Origin: Acidobacteriota bacterium | GTDB lineage: Bacteria > Acidobacteriota > Thermoanaerobaculia > Multivoradales > Multivoraceae | Direction: 5' to 3' | Assembly (NCBI GenBank): GCA_026707545.1 | Contig: JAPOWR010000001.1 | Coordinates: 2,261,778-2,325,777, forward strand | Length of the DNA stretch: 64,000 nucleotides | Part shown: positions 8,005-18,065 of the stretch, piece by piece | How the letters are laid out: every line of letters begins with the position of its first letter | How positions within the stretch are numbered: the first letter of the stretch is position 1 | The notes under the pieces: model-generated | What the model was told of the DNA's origin: nothing | Database searches by the model: none | The model's input: the letters and a program-made list of their open reading frames with translations, nothing else | Made by a program: the position numbers and the translations under genes

Positions 8005-8847
8005 GTGTCCGGTCCCAGCCCCCACTTCCCCAAGCGCACCGCGCGGCTGTGGCGGCTGGTCTGGCGGGGCCCGGCCCTGCTCCTGCTCACCCTGGCCGCG
8101 TGGTTGCCGCTGTTCGTCCTGAAACCGTTTCTCGCACCCCGCCGTTACCCGGCCTGGCGCAACCTGCGCGCAGGCATCATGCGCCACTGGGGCCACTCGT
8201 GCCTGGCCGTACTCGGCTGCAAGGTCACGGCCCGGGGCGCGTCTCCCGCCGCGCCCTGCCTGCTGGTCTCGAACCACATCTCCTACGTCGACATCCTGGT
8301 CCTCGCCGCGCACTCGCCCGCTCGCTTCGTCGCCAAGGCCGAGGTCGCGGACTGGCCCCTGGCCGGAACCGTGTGCCGGACGGTCGACATCATCTTCGTG
8401 GACCGAGGCCGGCGGCGCGACGTCACGCGGGTCGGCGATCAGATCGCCGGGGCCCTGGAGGCGGGCGATCCGGTCATCCTCTTCCCTGAGGGCACGTCGA
8501 CCCCCGGCGACGCGGTGGCGACCCTCAAACCCTCGCTGCTGGCGCCCGCCGCCGTCCAGGAACTCCCGGTCCACTGGGCCGTCCTGCGCTACGAGACCCC
8601 GCCTGACGAGGATCCCGCCTACCTGAGTGTCGCCTGGTGGGGCGACATGCCGATGACGCCTCACGCGCCCGAGCTGCTCAAACTTCGTCGGATCGATGCC
8701 GAGCTCGAGTTCGGAGCAGAGCCGCTACGGAGCGCCGACCGCAAGGAACTCGCAGGCCGGCTGCGGCGCCGGATGACGGCTGTGTTCAGGCCCATGGTCT
8801 CGAGTGAGGAAGCAGCGGCATCGACCGGCGACCGCCGCTTCCCATGA
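8005..8847 (+). CDS. olsA: 1-acyl-glycerol-3-phosphate/lyso-ornithine-lipid O-acyltransferase
   Basis: The protein has 280 residues and begins at GTG 8005. It carries the PlsC acyltransferase signature: N-H-x4-D at 90-96 (NHISYVD), then FPEGTST at 160-166, plus an N-terminal membrane segment around 23-42. PlsC proteins use acyl-ACP or acyl-CoA to acylate a lysolipid hydroxyl; next to OlsB this is most likely OlsA, which adds the second acyl chain to the 3-hydroxy group of lyso-ornithine lipid. A role as phosphatidic acid synthase is the alternative. The stop overlaps the start of the large fusion gene by 4 bp (ATGA). Confidence 0.82.
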   Translation: MSGPSPHFPKRTARLWRLVWRGPALLLLTLAAWLPLFVLKPFLAPRRYPAWRNLRAGIMRHWGHSCLAVLGCKVTARGASPAAPCLLVSNHISYVDILVLAAHSPARFVAKAEVADWPLAGTVCRTVDIIFVDRGRRRDVTRVGDQIAGALEAGDPVILFPEGTSTPGDAVATLKPSLLAPAAVQELPVHWAVLRYETPPDEDPAYLSVAWWGDMPMTPHAPELLKLRRIDAELEFGAEPLRSADRKELAGRLRRRMTAVFRPMVSSEEAAASTGDRRFP

Positions 8848-11588
8848 CGCCCCCCAGGAGGCGCCGGCCCTGGCTCCGGATCGCGCTCGTCGCCTATGCC
8901 GCCGCGCTGCTCGCGTCGACCGCCGTTCGCGTCGCGGTGCCCGAACCTCCGCGTCCCGAGCACCGGAACGCGATGGACATTCCCGCGCCGAGCGGCGGAG
9001 GCACGCTAAGGATCGCCTGGAAAGAGACGCAGGGTGGCGACGAGGCCGGACTGCCGCTCGTGCTACTCCACGGTTCTCCCGGAAGTGCCGACAACTTCAG
9101 CCAACTCCAGGCGATCTGGATACTGAAGGCACTGGCCGAGCAGGCTCGCAACACGGGCCAGAGCAACGAGGTGGAAGACGCCGCAGAACGAGACGCAGAC
9201 CTTGCAGCGCCGAACTCGCAGGTCGACACCGACGAGGAACGAAGCGTCGTCCGGATCTACCTCAGAATCCCGGACCGTGGCCGGCGGACCATTACGCCCG
9301 ACCTGCCAGGCTTCGGCGCCTCCGACCATCGCGTCGCCGACTACTCCTCCCGCGGTCACGCCGACTCCACGCTCAAGCTGCTCGATCGGCTGGACGTCGA
9401 ACGGTTCCACGCCCTCGGCTTCAGCATGGGGGGTGCGGTCGCGCTCCATCTCTCCGACCAGGCGCCCGACCGGGTGGCCTCCCTCATCCTGATGTCCTCG
9501 ATCGGCGTCCAGGAACTCGAGCTCCTCGGCGACTACCGGGTCAACCACGGGCTCCACGGTCTGCAGCTAGGCCTGTTCTGGGGAGTTCGAAACCTCGTTC
9601 CCCACTTCGGCGCCCTGGACATGGCCGTCGCCCGCTCCTACGCCCGCAACTTCTACGACACGGATCAGCGGCCGCTGCGCGGCATCCTGGAGTCCCTCGA
9701 GGCGCCGGTCTTCATCATCCACGGCGCGCAGGATCCGCTGGTGCCGGCCGCCGCGGCGCGGGAGCACCACCGGATCGTGCCGCACAGCGAGCTTTGGATG
9801 CGACCGGACAGCCACTTCTTCCTGTTCCGCGGCGGCGAGCACCTGGCGGACCGCATCGAGGACTTCCTCAGCCGGGTCGAGGCCGGCGAGGCGTCGACCC
9901 GCGCCGATGCCGAACCGGAACGGCTGCGGCGAGCGGCGCTGCCGTTCGACGACCTGGACCTACCGCCCTTCACCGGGCCCGCCCTGCTGATCGTCTTCCT
10001 GCTCCTCGTGTTCGCCGCGTACGCCAGCGAGGACCTGACCTGCATCACGGCAGGCCTGCTCGTGGCCCAGGGTCGGCTCGACTTCCCGGTCGCCGTCGCC
10101 GCCTGCTACGTCGGCATCCTGAGCAGCGACCTCGGCATCGCCTGGCTGGCGCGTGTCCTCGGCCGGCCGGCTCTCAGGCTGCCACCCTTCAAGTGGTGGG
10201 TCAGCGAAGCCAGGTTCGCAGAAGCCTCCGCCTGGCTGCGGCGCCGAGCGCTGGCGGTCGTCCTGGTAAGCCGCTTCCTGCCCGGAACGCGGCTTCCGAC
10301 CTGCCTCGCCGCCGGCATCCTGCGCACGAGTCTGCTCCGCTTCTGCTTCTACTTCGCGCTCGCCGTGGCGATCTGGACCCCCGCCTTCGTCGGCGTCAAC
10401 GCGCTCCTGGGACGCGAGGCGGTCGAACGCTTCGGCGGCCGCCTGCCGGGGGGCCTTCTCGGCGCCGCGCTGGCTCTGGCCCTCGTCATCTTCACCGTCC
10501 GCAGCGTGGTCGTACCGCTCTTCACCTGGCGCGGGCGCCGCATCTGGCGCGGCCGGCTGCTGCGCATCCGCCACTGGGAGTTCTGGCCGATGTGGGCGTT
10601 CTATCCGCCGCTCGCGCTCTACATCCTCTGGCAGGGCCTGCGGCGCCGCAGCCTGACGGCGTTCACCGCGATCAACCCCGCCATGCCGCTCGGCGGCCTG
10701 CTGGGCGAGTCGAAGAGCGACATCCTCGACGACCTGGCCGGCATCGGCGAGGCGCTGCCCGCCTGGAGGCGCCTGCCGCCCGGCCGCCGGGAGGAACGCG
10801 TCGCGGCTCTACACCGGTTCCTGGAGGACGAGAACCTCGACTACCCGGTCGTGCTCAAGCCGGACACCGGCGAGCGCGGACGCGGCGTCGCCGTGGCGCG
10901 CTCCGACGCTAAAGCGGCGACGTTCTTCGAAGTCACGCCCGGGCCCGCGCTCGCGCAGGAGTACGTGGCGGGCGAGGAGTACGGAGTGTTCTGGGCCCGC
11001 CATCCAGGCCGACGTGACGGGCACGTCTTCTCGATCACCCACAAGGTACGGCCCGCCGTGACCGGCGACGGAACCAGGACCCTCGAACGGCTGATCCTCG
11101 ACGACCCGCGCGCCGTCGCCATCGCGCACATCTACCGGCGCGAACAACCCGAAGCGGCGACGCACGTCCCCGCGGCCGCCGAGAGAGTCGAACTGACCCA
11201 GGTCGGCGCCCACTCGCGCGGAACGATCTTCCTGGACGCCAACGACCTGCGCACGCCGGCACTGGAACAGGCGATGAACGAGATCTGCGCCGCCTACGAC
11301 GGCTTCGACTTCGGCCGCTTCGACGTGCGCGTCCCGAGCGCCGAGGCCCTCCGCCGCGGCGAAGGTCTCCGTGTGCTGGAAGTGAACGGCGTGACCTCAG
11401 AGGCCACCCACATGTACGACCCCCGCTACGGCTTCTTCGCCGCCCATGCGATCCTGCGGCGGCAGTGGAGGTTGGCCTTCGACCTCGCCGAAGACCGCAT
11501 CCGCGCCGGCGCCGAACCGGCCACTGTGCCCGAGATTCTCCACGCCGTGCGGGTGGAGCGACGAGCCCGCCGCAAGAGCACGACATAG
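8844..11588 (+). CDS. alpha/beta-hydrolase - DedA/VTT membrane domain - ATP-grasp ligase triple fusion
   Basis: This 914-residue protein joins three recognisable parts. Residues 1-30 are a membrane anchor. Residues 70-345 are an alpha/beta hydrolase with LLHGSPG, nucleophile Ser194 in GFSMGG, Asp297 and His324 as the likely triad, and an acidic insertion at about 93-135. Residues 375-560 are a DedA/VTT-like membrane domain with a SRFLPGTRLP motif at 476-485. Residues 615-890 are an ATP-grasp domain: VVLKPDTGERGRGV at 669-682, EYVAGEEYGVF, and metal-binding EVNGV at 846-850. DedA proteins are linked to lipid flipping, and ATP-grasp enzymes ligate carboxylates to amines. Coupled to olsB-olsA, the protein may modify or move an aminolipid; that is inference. 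The three parts share one uninterrupted frame, with no sign of assembly error. Confidence 0.82.
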   Translation: MTPPRRRRPWLRIALVAYAAALLASTAVRVAVPEPPRPEHRNAMDIPAPSGGGTLRIAWKETQGGDEAGLPLVLLHGSPGSADNFSQLQAIWILKALAEQARNTGQSNEVEDAAERDADLAAPNSQVDTDEERSVVRIYLRIPDRGRRTITPDLPGFGASDHRVADYSSRGHADSTLKLLDRLDVERFHALGFSMGGAVALHLSDQAPDRVASLILMSSIGVQELELLGDYRVNHGLHGLQLGLFWGVRNLVPHFGALDMAVARSYARNFYDTDQRPLRGILESLEAPVFIIHGAQDPLVPAAAAREHHRIVPHSELWMRPDSHFFLFRGGEHLADRIEDFLSRVEAGEASTRADAEPERLRRAALPFDDLDLPPFTGPALLIVFLLLVFAAYASEDLTCITAGLLVAQGRLDFPVAVAACYVGILSSDLGIAWLARVLGRPALRLPPFKWWVSEARFAEASAWLRRRALAVVLVSRFLPGTRLPTCLAAGILRTSLLRFCFYFALAVAIWTPAFVGVNALLGREAVERFGGRLPGGLLGAALALALVIFTVRSVVVPLFTWRGRRIWRGRLLRIRHWEFWPMWAFYPPLALYILWQGLRRRSLTAFTAINPAMPLGGLLGESKSDILDDLAGIGEALPAWRRLPPGRREERVAALHRFLEDENLDYPVVLKPDTGERGRGVAVARSDAKAATFFEVTPGPALAQEYVAGEEYGVFWARHPGRRDGHVFSITHKVRPAVTGDGTRTLERLILDDPRAVAIAHIYRREQPEAATHVPAAAERVELTQVGAHSRGTIFLDANDLRTPALEQAMNEICAAYDGFDFGRFDVRVPSAEALRRGEGLRVLEVNGVTSEATHMYDPRYGFFAAHAILRRQWRLAFDLAEDRIRAGAEPATVPEILHAVRVERRARRKSTT

Positions 11589-11600
11589 CCGCGCTCCAGA

Positions 11601-11647
11601 CTGGGTGCGCCGGCGCCCTCGCCGGCATCCGCCGAAGGCGGAATCCG
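11601..11647. repeat. REP-like dispersed palindromic repeat, copy A
   Basis: GGTGCGCCGGC and GCCGGCATCCG flank a 6-nt spacer, giving a GCCGGC stem-loop, followed by a second small hairpin (CCGCC gaa GGCGG). The two 11-nt blocks are identical in copy B at 38851-38878. It lies in the gap between the triple-fusion gene and the convergent phasin gene, where it may also help terminate transcription. Confidence 0.5.
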
Positions 11648-11662
11648 TACTGACGGTCGCGC

Positions 11663-12130
11663 CTACCCGGTCTTCGCGGGCGCCTTCTTCTTCACCGCCC
11701 GCCGCCGCGGCTTCGGCTTCTCCAGCGCGTCGAGCCGCGCCTCGATCGCGCTCAGCCGTTCGACGACGGCCTCCAGGTCCGCCTTGCCGGGGACGCCGAG
11801 GGTCTCGAGCCGGCGCTCCAGGTGCTCATCGATTCCCGTCCGCGCCTTGGCTCGGGTCTGTTCGATCCCCTTCTCGGCCGCGGATCGCACCTGCTGAACC
11901 TTCTCCTCGGCCTTGTCCCGCCAGTTGCCCAGGGACTCCCGCCCCTGGCTCTCGACCTTCTCGCCGCGCGCGACCAGCCGGTCGAAGACCTTGGCGCCCA
12001 CATCTGCCGCCTCGCCTGCTACGCCGGCGCCGGCCAGCGCCACCTTGTGGGCCGTTTCAACGGCGGACTCGACCACCGACCGCGGTTTCGAGTCGCTATC
12101 CCTGGTTTCCGTCGCGGATGCTGCTGTCAT
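11663..12130 (-). CDS. phasin-like granule-associated protein
   Basis: Starting at ATG 12130, whose first bases overlap the stop of the upstream gene (ATGA), the protein has 155 residues. It is almost wholly helical and highly charged: an amphipathic N-terminal half (VVESAVETAHKVALAGAG, residues 19-36), coiled-coil heptads to about 135, and a Lys/Arg/Ala/Pro-rich tail (KPKPRRRAVKKKAPAK) like the DNA-binding tails of PhaF/PhaI-type phasins. Such proteins coat polyhydroxyalkanoate granules and may tether them to the nucleoid. No PHA synthase is in the window, so a more general coiled-coil role is possible. Translation is probably coupled to the PhyH-type dioxygenase. Confidence 0.7.
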   Translation of the reverse strand: MTAASATETRDSDSKPRSVVESAVETAHKVALAGAGVAGEAADVGAKVFDRLVARGEKVESQGRESLGNWRDKAEEKVQQVRSAAEKGIEQTRAKARTGIDEHLERRLETLGVPGKADLEAVVERLSAIEARLDALEKPKPRRRAVKKKAPAKTG

Positions 12131-12900
12131 CTGATTCTCCTTAGCCGTCGCTTCACAGTCTCGATGGGGTTGCGGTAGTCCACCGTGCCCAGACCGCGGT
12201 TGGTCAGCTTGTAACCGATCAACGCCTGCAGCTTCTCGGGCATTTCCACCACGACGTCCCACGGCACGCCGACGAACTGGTTCTCCCGCTGCTTGAGCCA
12301 CGCCAGGTTGAAGTTGAAGTTGAGGGAGCGTCGATACCCGTTCTCTGTCGAGTTCCCGCCGCCCCGGTGCCAGACGGCGCCGTCCCACAGGAACAGGGCC
12401 CCGGCAGGCATCTCCACCGTCACGGTCGGCACGTCCGGGTCGACCGGATCGGCCGAGCGGTGACTGCCGGGAACGATCTCCGTGGCGCCGTTCTCCGCCG
12501 TGAATGGATCGAGCGCGATCAGCGTGTTGGCGATCAGGGGGAAGTGCGGACGCGCAAGCGGATAGTGGCCATCGTCCTGATGCATCCGCTGGGGACGATC
12601 GCCAGGCCCCGGCCGCATCGCGGCGACGCCCGAGACCTGGTAGTCCGGGCCGAGCACCGCCTCCACCAGCCCCAGCAGACGGTCGTCCATCAGGAGTTCG
12701 TCCACGGCCCGCGTCTTGGCCAGCAGGTTGTGCGTGTGGATCGTCTGCTGGCCGTAGTCGTCCGTCATGCGACTGCCGATCTCGTCGAAGACGGGGGCAA
12801 GATCGCGGCGCAGCCGCTCCAGCATCTCTTCGCTCAGAAAGCCGGGCTCGACCGTGTAGCCGTCTTCACGAACGCGGCGTGCTGCTCTCTCGATGTCCAT
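12127..12900 (-). CDS. phytanoyl-CoA dioxygenase family Fe(II)/2-oxoglutarate oxygenase
   Basis: The protein has 257 residues, the usual PhyH length. The iron site is visible as His107-x-Asp109 (RMHQDDGHYP) and distal His178 (VWHRGGGNST), with Arg190 or Arg191 as the likely 2-oxoglutarate anchor. Family members hydroxylate small molecules, lipids or acyl-CoAs in the cytoplasm. The substrate is unknown. The following phasin gene begins within its stop codon, so the two are co-expressed. Because ornithine lipids are often hydroxylated by 2OG oxygenases (the OlsC, OlsD and OlsE families differ in detail), an indirect lipid link is conceivable but unsupported here. It diverges from the hydrolase at 12956. 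Confidence 0.87.
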   Translation of the reverse strand: MDIERAARRVREDGYTVEPGFLSEEMLERLRRDLAPVFDEIGSRMTDDYGQQTIHTHNLLAKTRAVDELLMDDRLLGLVEAVLGPDYQVSGVAAMRPGPGDRPQRMHQDDGHYPLARPHFPLIANTLIALDPFTAENGATEIVPGSHRSADPVDPDVPTVTVEMPAGALFLWDGAVWHRGGGNSTENGYRRSLNFNFNLAWLKQRENQFVGVPWDVVVEMPEKLQALIGYKLTNRGLGTVDYRNPIETVKRRLRRIR

Positions 12901-12942
12901 GGTTTCCTGTGAGTGGTGGTCCGATTACGTTGCGCGGCAGCG

Positions 12943-12948
12943 TAACAT
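12943..12948 (+). promoter_or_regulatory. candidate -10 box, leaderless hydrolase mRNA
   Basis: TAACAT ends 7 nt before the ATG at 12956 and no ribosome binding site intervenes. This fixes the start at MKSY and places transcription initiation at or next to the start codon. Confidence 0.4.
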
Positions 12949-12955
12949 TGGGCCA

Positions 12956-13861
12956 ATGAAGAGCTATACGAAGAAACCGAGGTTGTTGTTGGCCACCGTT
13001 CTGGCGGCGGTGGTCGCACTGTTCGCCTTCACCGGCGCCTACGCCCAGAGCGAGGCCGTCGCAAAGACGTTCGAGGCGAGCGACGGCACCACGATCCACT
13101 ACCAGGTACAGGGCCGCGGCGATCCGATCGTGCTCCTGCACGGCATCACGTCCTCGGGCGACTCGAACTGGCGCGCCACCGGCATCATGGACCGGCTGGC
13201 CGAGGAGTTCCAGGTCATCGCGGTCGACCAGCGAGGACACGGCGAAAGCGGCAAGCCCCACGATCCGGCGATGTACGGCGAGCAGATGGCCCGCGACGTC
13301 GTCGAGCTGTTGAACCACATGAAGCTGCAGCAGGTGAACGTGATCGGCTACTCGATGGGCGGCTACATCACGATGAAGCTCGTGGCCCTGGCGCCGGACC
13401 GGTTGATGTCGGCCGTCGTGGCCGGCGCCGGCTGGCCTCACGCCGACCTGCGCGACCAGCACCTCTTCGACGATCTCGCCGGATCGCTGGAGACCGGCAA
13501 GGGCGTCGGGCCTCTGGTCGAACTGCTCTGGCCCGCCGAGCAGCCGCCCACGCCGGAGCAACTCCAGGCCATGGGCAACATGATGCTCGGCACGAACGAC
13601 CCGATGGCCCTGGCCGCGGTTGTCCGCGGCATGGCCGGCCTCGACGTCAGCGCCGCTCTCCTCCGCGTCAACCAGGTCCCGATCCTGAACATCATCGGCA
13701 GCGAGGACCCCCTCAAGCCCTCAGCCGACGCCCTGGTCGGCGTCATGGGGGATCACCGTCTGCACGTGATCGAAGGCGCCAACCACCTCACGACGCTGCT
13801 CAACCCCGAGTTCTTCGACACCGTCCGAGCCTTCCTCATCGAACTCTGCAACTGCGCGTAG
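12956..13861 (+). CDS. exported alpha/beta hydrolase
   Basis: From ATG 12956 the protein has 301 residues and a typical signal peptide (KKPR basic end, hydrophobic core, cleavage after AYA at about residue 30). The hydrolase core follows: IVLLHGITSSG (oxyanion loop) near 58-68, DQRGHGESGKP, and nucleophile Ser133 in GYSMGG. Asp in GSEDPLKP and His in GANHLT complete the triad. It is likely a periplasmic esterase or lipase-like enzyme; the substrate is unknown. An upstream in-frame ATG at 12893 would bury the signal peptide behind 21 polar residues, so it is rejected. A perfect 7-bp hairpin follows the stop. Confidence 0.87.
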   Translation: MKSYTKKPRLLLATVLAAVVALFAFTGAYAQSEAVAKTFEASDGTTIHYQVQGRGDPIVLLHGITSSGDSNWRATGIMDRLAEEFQVIAVDQRGHGESGKPHDPAMYGEQMARDVVELLNHMKLQQVNVIGYSMGGYITMKLVALAPDRLMSAVVAGAGWPHADLRDQHLFDDLAGSLETGKGVGPLVELLWPAEQPPTPEQLQAMGNMMLGTNDPMALAAVVRGMAGLDVSAALLRVNQVPILNIIGSEDPLKPSADALVGVMGDHRLHVIEGANHLTTLLNPEFFDTVRAFLIELCNCA

Positions 13862-13862
13862 T

Positions 13863-13879
13863 GGCTCCGGTTCGGAGCC
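13863..13879. terminator. short hairpin between convergent genes
   Basis: GGCTCCG and CGGAGCC form a perfect 7-bp stem with a 3-nt loop directly after the hydrolase stop and before the convergent M20 gene. There is no T-run, so its terminator role is uncertain; it could serve both strands. Confidence 0.4.
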
Positions 13880-13883
13880 GCTG

Positions 13884-15020
13884 TCAGGCCGAGAGCTGCG
13901 TCTCGACGAGGGTGGTCCAGTAGCGCATGCCGACGGGAAGGACGTCGTCGTTGAAGTCGTAGCGGGGGGTGTGGAGGCCGGCGCTCTCGCCGTTCCCGAG
14001 GAACATGAACGCGCCCGGGCGCTCCTGGAGCATGTAGGCGAAGTCTTCGGATCCCATCACGGGAGCAAGGCTGGTGGTGACTTCCCTGCCCACCTCGCGG
14101 GCGGCGTTGGCGGCCTTCTCGGTCTGCTCGGCGTGGTTCACGGTGGCCGGGTAGTAGGGGCGGTACTGGAACTCGAAGCCGGCGCCGTGGGCGGTACAGA
14201 TGCCGCGACCGATCTGGTGCATTCGGCGCTCGACCAGCTTCTGCACCTCGGGCAGGAAGGCACGGACGCAGCCGCCGTGAACGACCCGGCTCGGAATCAC
14301 GTTGTCCGCGTGCCCGCCGTGGACCCGGGCCACCGTGATCACCGCGCTATGGAGCGGATCCACGTTGCGGGCCACGATCGTCTGCAGGGCAAGCACGATC
14401 TCGGCCCCGATCGGGATCGGATCCACCGTGCCGTGGGGAAACGCGGCATGTCCCCCGGCGCTGGTCACCGCGAACTCGAACACGTCGATCGCGGCCATCA
14501 ACGGCCCGGCGCAGAGGCCGAAGTTGCCGACGTCCATTCCCGGGTAGTTGTGAACGCCGTAGACCTCCTCGGCCGGAAACTGCTCGAACAGTCCCTCCTC
14601 GATCATCACGCGGGCGCCGCCGTCCTTCTCCTCCGCTGGCTGGAAGAAGAAATAGACGGTGCCGTCGAAGGACCGGTGCTCGCTCAGGTGCTTCGCGGCG
14701 CCGAGCAGCATCGCGGTGTGGCCGTCGTGGCCGCAGGCGTGCATCTTGCCGGGGTTCCGGGAGCGGTGCTCGAACTCGTTCTCCTCCTCGATCGGCAGAG
14801 CGTCCATGTCCGCGCGGAGCGCGATGCTGCGATCGGACGAGCCGGACCTGAGCACGCCGACGACCCCGGTGCCGGCGAGGCCGCGATGGACCTCGAGGCC
14901 GCCGAAGGACTCGAGCAGCGCCGCCACCTTGCCGCTGGTTTCCACCTCCTCGAACGCGAGTTCGGGGTGGCGGTGGAAGTCCCGGCGCCAGGTGCGCATC
15001 TGTTCGTGCAGCGGATCCAT
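13884..15020 (-). CDS. M20-family amidohydrolase (hippurate / N-acyl-amino-acid hydrolase type)
   Basis: This 378-residue protein has the M20D amidohydrolase pattern: RRDFHRHPELAFEE near the N-terminus, ADMDALPI at 70-77, the metal-binding CGHDGH at 96-101 with Cys96, and QPAEE at 127-131 with the catalytic Glu. The lid domain contains GGHAAFPH. The C-terminal MGSEDFAYM is also typical. These enzymes use two divalent metals to cleave N-acyl amino acids in the cytoplasm; no signal peptide is present. Candidate substrates include N-acylated amino acids from lipid turnover, which is inference. A TACCAT -10-like box ends 8 nt before the start and no Shine-Dalgarno sequence is seen. Confidence 0.9.
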   Translation of the reverse strand: MDPLHEQMRTWRRDFHRHPELAFEEVETSGKVAALLESFGGLEVHRGLAGTGVVGVLRSGSSDRSIALRADMDALPIEEENEFEHRSRNPGKMHACGHDGHTAMLLGAAKHLSEHRSFDGTVYFFFQPAEEKDGGARVMIEEGLFEQFPAEEVYGVHNYPGMDVGNFGLCAGPLMAAIDVFEFAVTSAGGHAAFPHGTVDPIPIGAEIVLALQTIVARNVDPLHSAVITVARVHGGHADNVIPSRVVHGGCVRAFLPEVQKLVERRMHQIGRGICTAHGAGFEFQYRPYYPATVNHAEQTEKAANAAREVGREVTTSLAPVMGSEDFAYMLQERPGAFMFLGNGESAGLHTPRYDFNDDVLPVGMRYWTTLVETQLSA

Positions 15021-15028
15021 GAGCTTGG

Positions 15029-15034
15029 ATGGTA
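15029..15034 (-). promoter_or_regulatory. candidate -10 box of the M20 gene (leaderless)
   Basis: On the minus strand TACCAT is followed by 8 nt and then the ATG at 15020. There is no ribosome binding site in the spacer. Confidence 0.35.
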
Positions 15035-15133
15035 GCGGAGAACTGAAGTCGACGAAGAACCTGACGGTACACTCCGCTGCCGGGCCGCCGCCTCCCTCCG
15101 GTGCGCCCTTCCACTCCAGTTCGAGCGCCCGAG

Positions 15134-17725
<2,592 letters not shown>

Positions 17726-17810
17726 GTCGGAGAGTTTCGGTTATCATCGCCCGCCCTCGGAGCTATCTCGGTTCGTCCGCCCTCCGAGCCCCTAACCCAG
17801 CGAGACCACC

Positions 17811-18053
17811 ATGAAGAGCGACATCCACCCGAAGCTGCACCCCGTCGTGTACATCGACCCCTCGGCCAACGCCGAGTTCATCTCCCAGTCGACGATGACC
17901 AGCGACACGACCCGTGAGATCGACGGCGTCGAGCACTACGAGATCCGGCTCGAGATCTCGTCCGCGTCCCACCCCTTCTACACGGGACGCCAGCACTTCG
18001 TCGACAGCGCCGGCCAGATCGAGAAGTTCCAGCGCCGCTACGGGAAGAAGTAG
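17811..18053 (+). CDS. rpmE2: 50S ribosomal protein L31 type B
   Basis: This is an 80-residue protein starting MKSDIHPKLHPVVYIDPSA, with HPFYTGRQHFVDSAGQIEKF near the end. Both segments are diagnostic of L31. The four zinc-binding cysteines of the type A paralogue are absent, so it is the zinc-independent type B form, usually expressed when zinc is scarce. It is alone on its strand, 85 bp after leuS and 12 bp from the convergent feoB. The closeness to two metal-transport genes may be more than chance but no Zur site was recognised. Confidence 0.95.
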   Translation: MKSDIHPKLHPVVYIDPSANAEFISQSTMTSDTTREIDGVEHYEIRLEISSASHPFYTGRQHFVDSAGQIEKFQRRYGKK

Positions 18054-18065
18054 CGCGCGGCGCCG

